Assembly: GCA_900757335.1 (NCBI GenBank) | Contig: CAAENL010000219.1 | Span: forward strand, 1-6,872 | Source of the DNA: Clostridia bacterium | GTDB lineage: Bacteria; Bacillota; Clostridia; Oscillospirales; Acutalibacteraceae | Direction: 5' to 3' | DNA length: 6,872 nucleotides | Shown: piece after piece, positions 6,390 through 6,872 of the stretch | Layout: the number at the start of each line of letters is the position of its first letter | How positions within the stretch are numbered: position 1 is the first letter of the stretch | Notes under the pieces: model-generated | Database searches by the model: none | Told to the model about the DNA's origin: nothing | Seen by the model: only the letters and a program-made list of their open reading frames with translations | Made by a program: the position numbers and the translations under genes

Positions 6390-6872
6390 TTATAGATTTA
6401 AATTTCCTAATGTTTTAATTTCACATTCGAGCTTTACTCCGGCTTTTTTATAGACAGTTTCTTTAATTAAATTTATTAAATTGCATATATCGCTTGAAGT
6501 TGCATCTCCGATGTTTACTATAAATCCGGCGTGTTTCGGACTTACCATAGCTCCTCCGATTTTTTTACCTTTCAATCCACATTGTTCGATTAAAGTTCCG
6601 GCATAATATCCTTCAGGTCGCTTGAATATACTTCCTGCATTTGGAAATTCAAGAGGTTGTTTTGTTTTTCTTTTTAGTATATTTTCATACATTTTGGAAC
6701 GAATAGTTTTAGGATTTTCATTTTTTAATTGCATTTTTATAGAAGTTATTATAAATGATTTGTCGGTATAATAACTTTTTCTGTAAGAAAGATTTAGTTT
6801 GTTTTTTCTCAAAATTTCCTCGGTTCCATCTTCTTTTATATGAGAACCTTCTAATATTATATTGGACATATC
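6390..6872 (-). CDS. murB: UDP-N-acetylenolpyruvoylglucosamine reductase MurB, C-terminal part (5' end outside window)
   Basis: MurB is the cytoplasmic FAD enzyme that reduces UDP-GlcNAc-enolpyruvate with NADPH to UDP-MurNAc in peptidoglycan precursor synthesis. The visible 160 residues cover the end of the FAD-binding domain and the substrate-binding domain. The frame stays open through the window edge (Asp codon at 6872-6870), so the ATG at 6869-6867 is internal and the N-terminal FAD domain lies outside. LSYRKSYY (27-34 counted from that Met) holds the conserved active-site Arg30. NAGSIFKRPEGYYAG (77-91) holds the proton-donating Ser80. CGLKGKKIGGAMVSPKHAGFIVN (97-119) is the family core, and LECEIKTLG (147-155) contains the conserved catalytic Glu, most likely Glu150. 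The form follows the shorter Firmicute-type MurB. Stop TAA is 18 nt before whiA, suggesting one operon on this strand. Confidence 0.95.
   Translation of the reverse strand, partial: DMSNIILEGSHIKEDGTEEILRKNKLNLSYRKSYYTDKSFIITSIKMQLKNENPKTIRSKMYENILKRKTKQPLEFPNAGSIFKRPEGYYAGTLIEQCGLKGKKIGGAMVSPKHAGFIVNIGDATSSDICNLINLIKETVYKKAGVKLECEIKTLGNLNL

Noticed and set aside
6867..6869. ATG at 6869-6867 as the real start of murB
   Set aside because: The frame continues open to the window edge and the product from this Met lacks the whole N-terminal FAD-binding domain.
1..6872. tRNA or rRNA genes, CRISPR arrays, insertion sequences, T-box or other riboswitch
   Set aside because: Both strands were scanned by eye; nearly all bases are accounted for by coding sequence and the only sizeable gap (4002-4142) has no such structure.

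Overview
The window is strongly AT-rich, with dense coding, AGGAGG-type ribosome binding sites and short or negative gene spacings. The gene content points to a low-GC Firmicute. The spoIIA sporulation operon places it in the Bacilli/Clostridia. The very low GC, trimmed proteins and gene order fit a clostridial or Tissierellia-like anaerobe better than Bacillus, but genus cannot be fixed from this sequence.

Layout. Positions 1-4001 (+) carry a housekeeping run: the 3' end of lon (ATP-dependent protease), ysxC/engB (ribosome-assembly GTPase, overlapping lon by 4 nt) and valS (valyl-tRNA synthetase, 16 nt later). A 141-nt intergenic region (4002-4142) holds a hairpin terminator and a poorly defined promoter. 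Positions 4143-5569 (+) are a compact three-gene operon, spoIIAA-spoIIAB-sigF, with 41-nt and 11-nt overlaps. Positions 5574-6872 (-) run the other way: murB (partial at the right edge) followed after 18 nt by whiA, whose stop lies 4 nt from the sigF stop.

How the genes work together. SpoIIAA (STAS anti-anti-sigma), SpoIIAB (anti-sigma kinase) and SigF form the classical partner-switching module that activates the forespore sigma factor after asymmetric division. All three keep their key catalytic or contact motifs. WhiA and MurB belong to cell division and wall synthesis. lon, ysxC and valS are core proteostasis and translation genes.

No wholly new system is apparent. The points most worth checking are a SigF with no room for a region 1.2, enforced by an in-frame stop two codons upstream; a WhiA whose N-terminal LAGLIDADG half is shortened; direct murB-whiA adjacency without rapZ/yvcK; and the 4-nt convergent sigF/whiA junction without a visible terminator. 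Together they suggest a streamlined genome, possibly one in which sporulation control is diverging. I saw no tRNA or rRNA genes, IS elements or CRISPR arrays.
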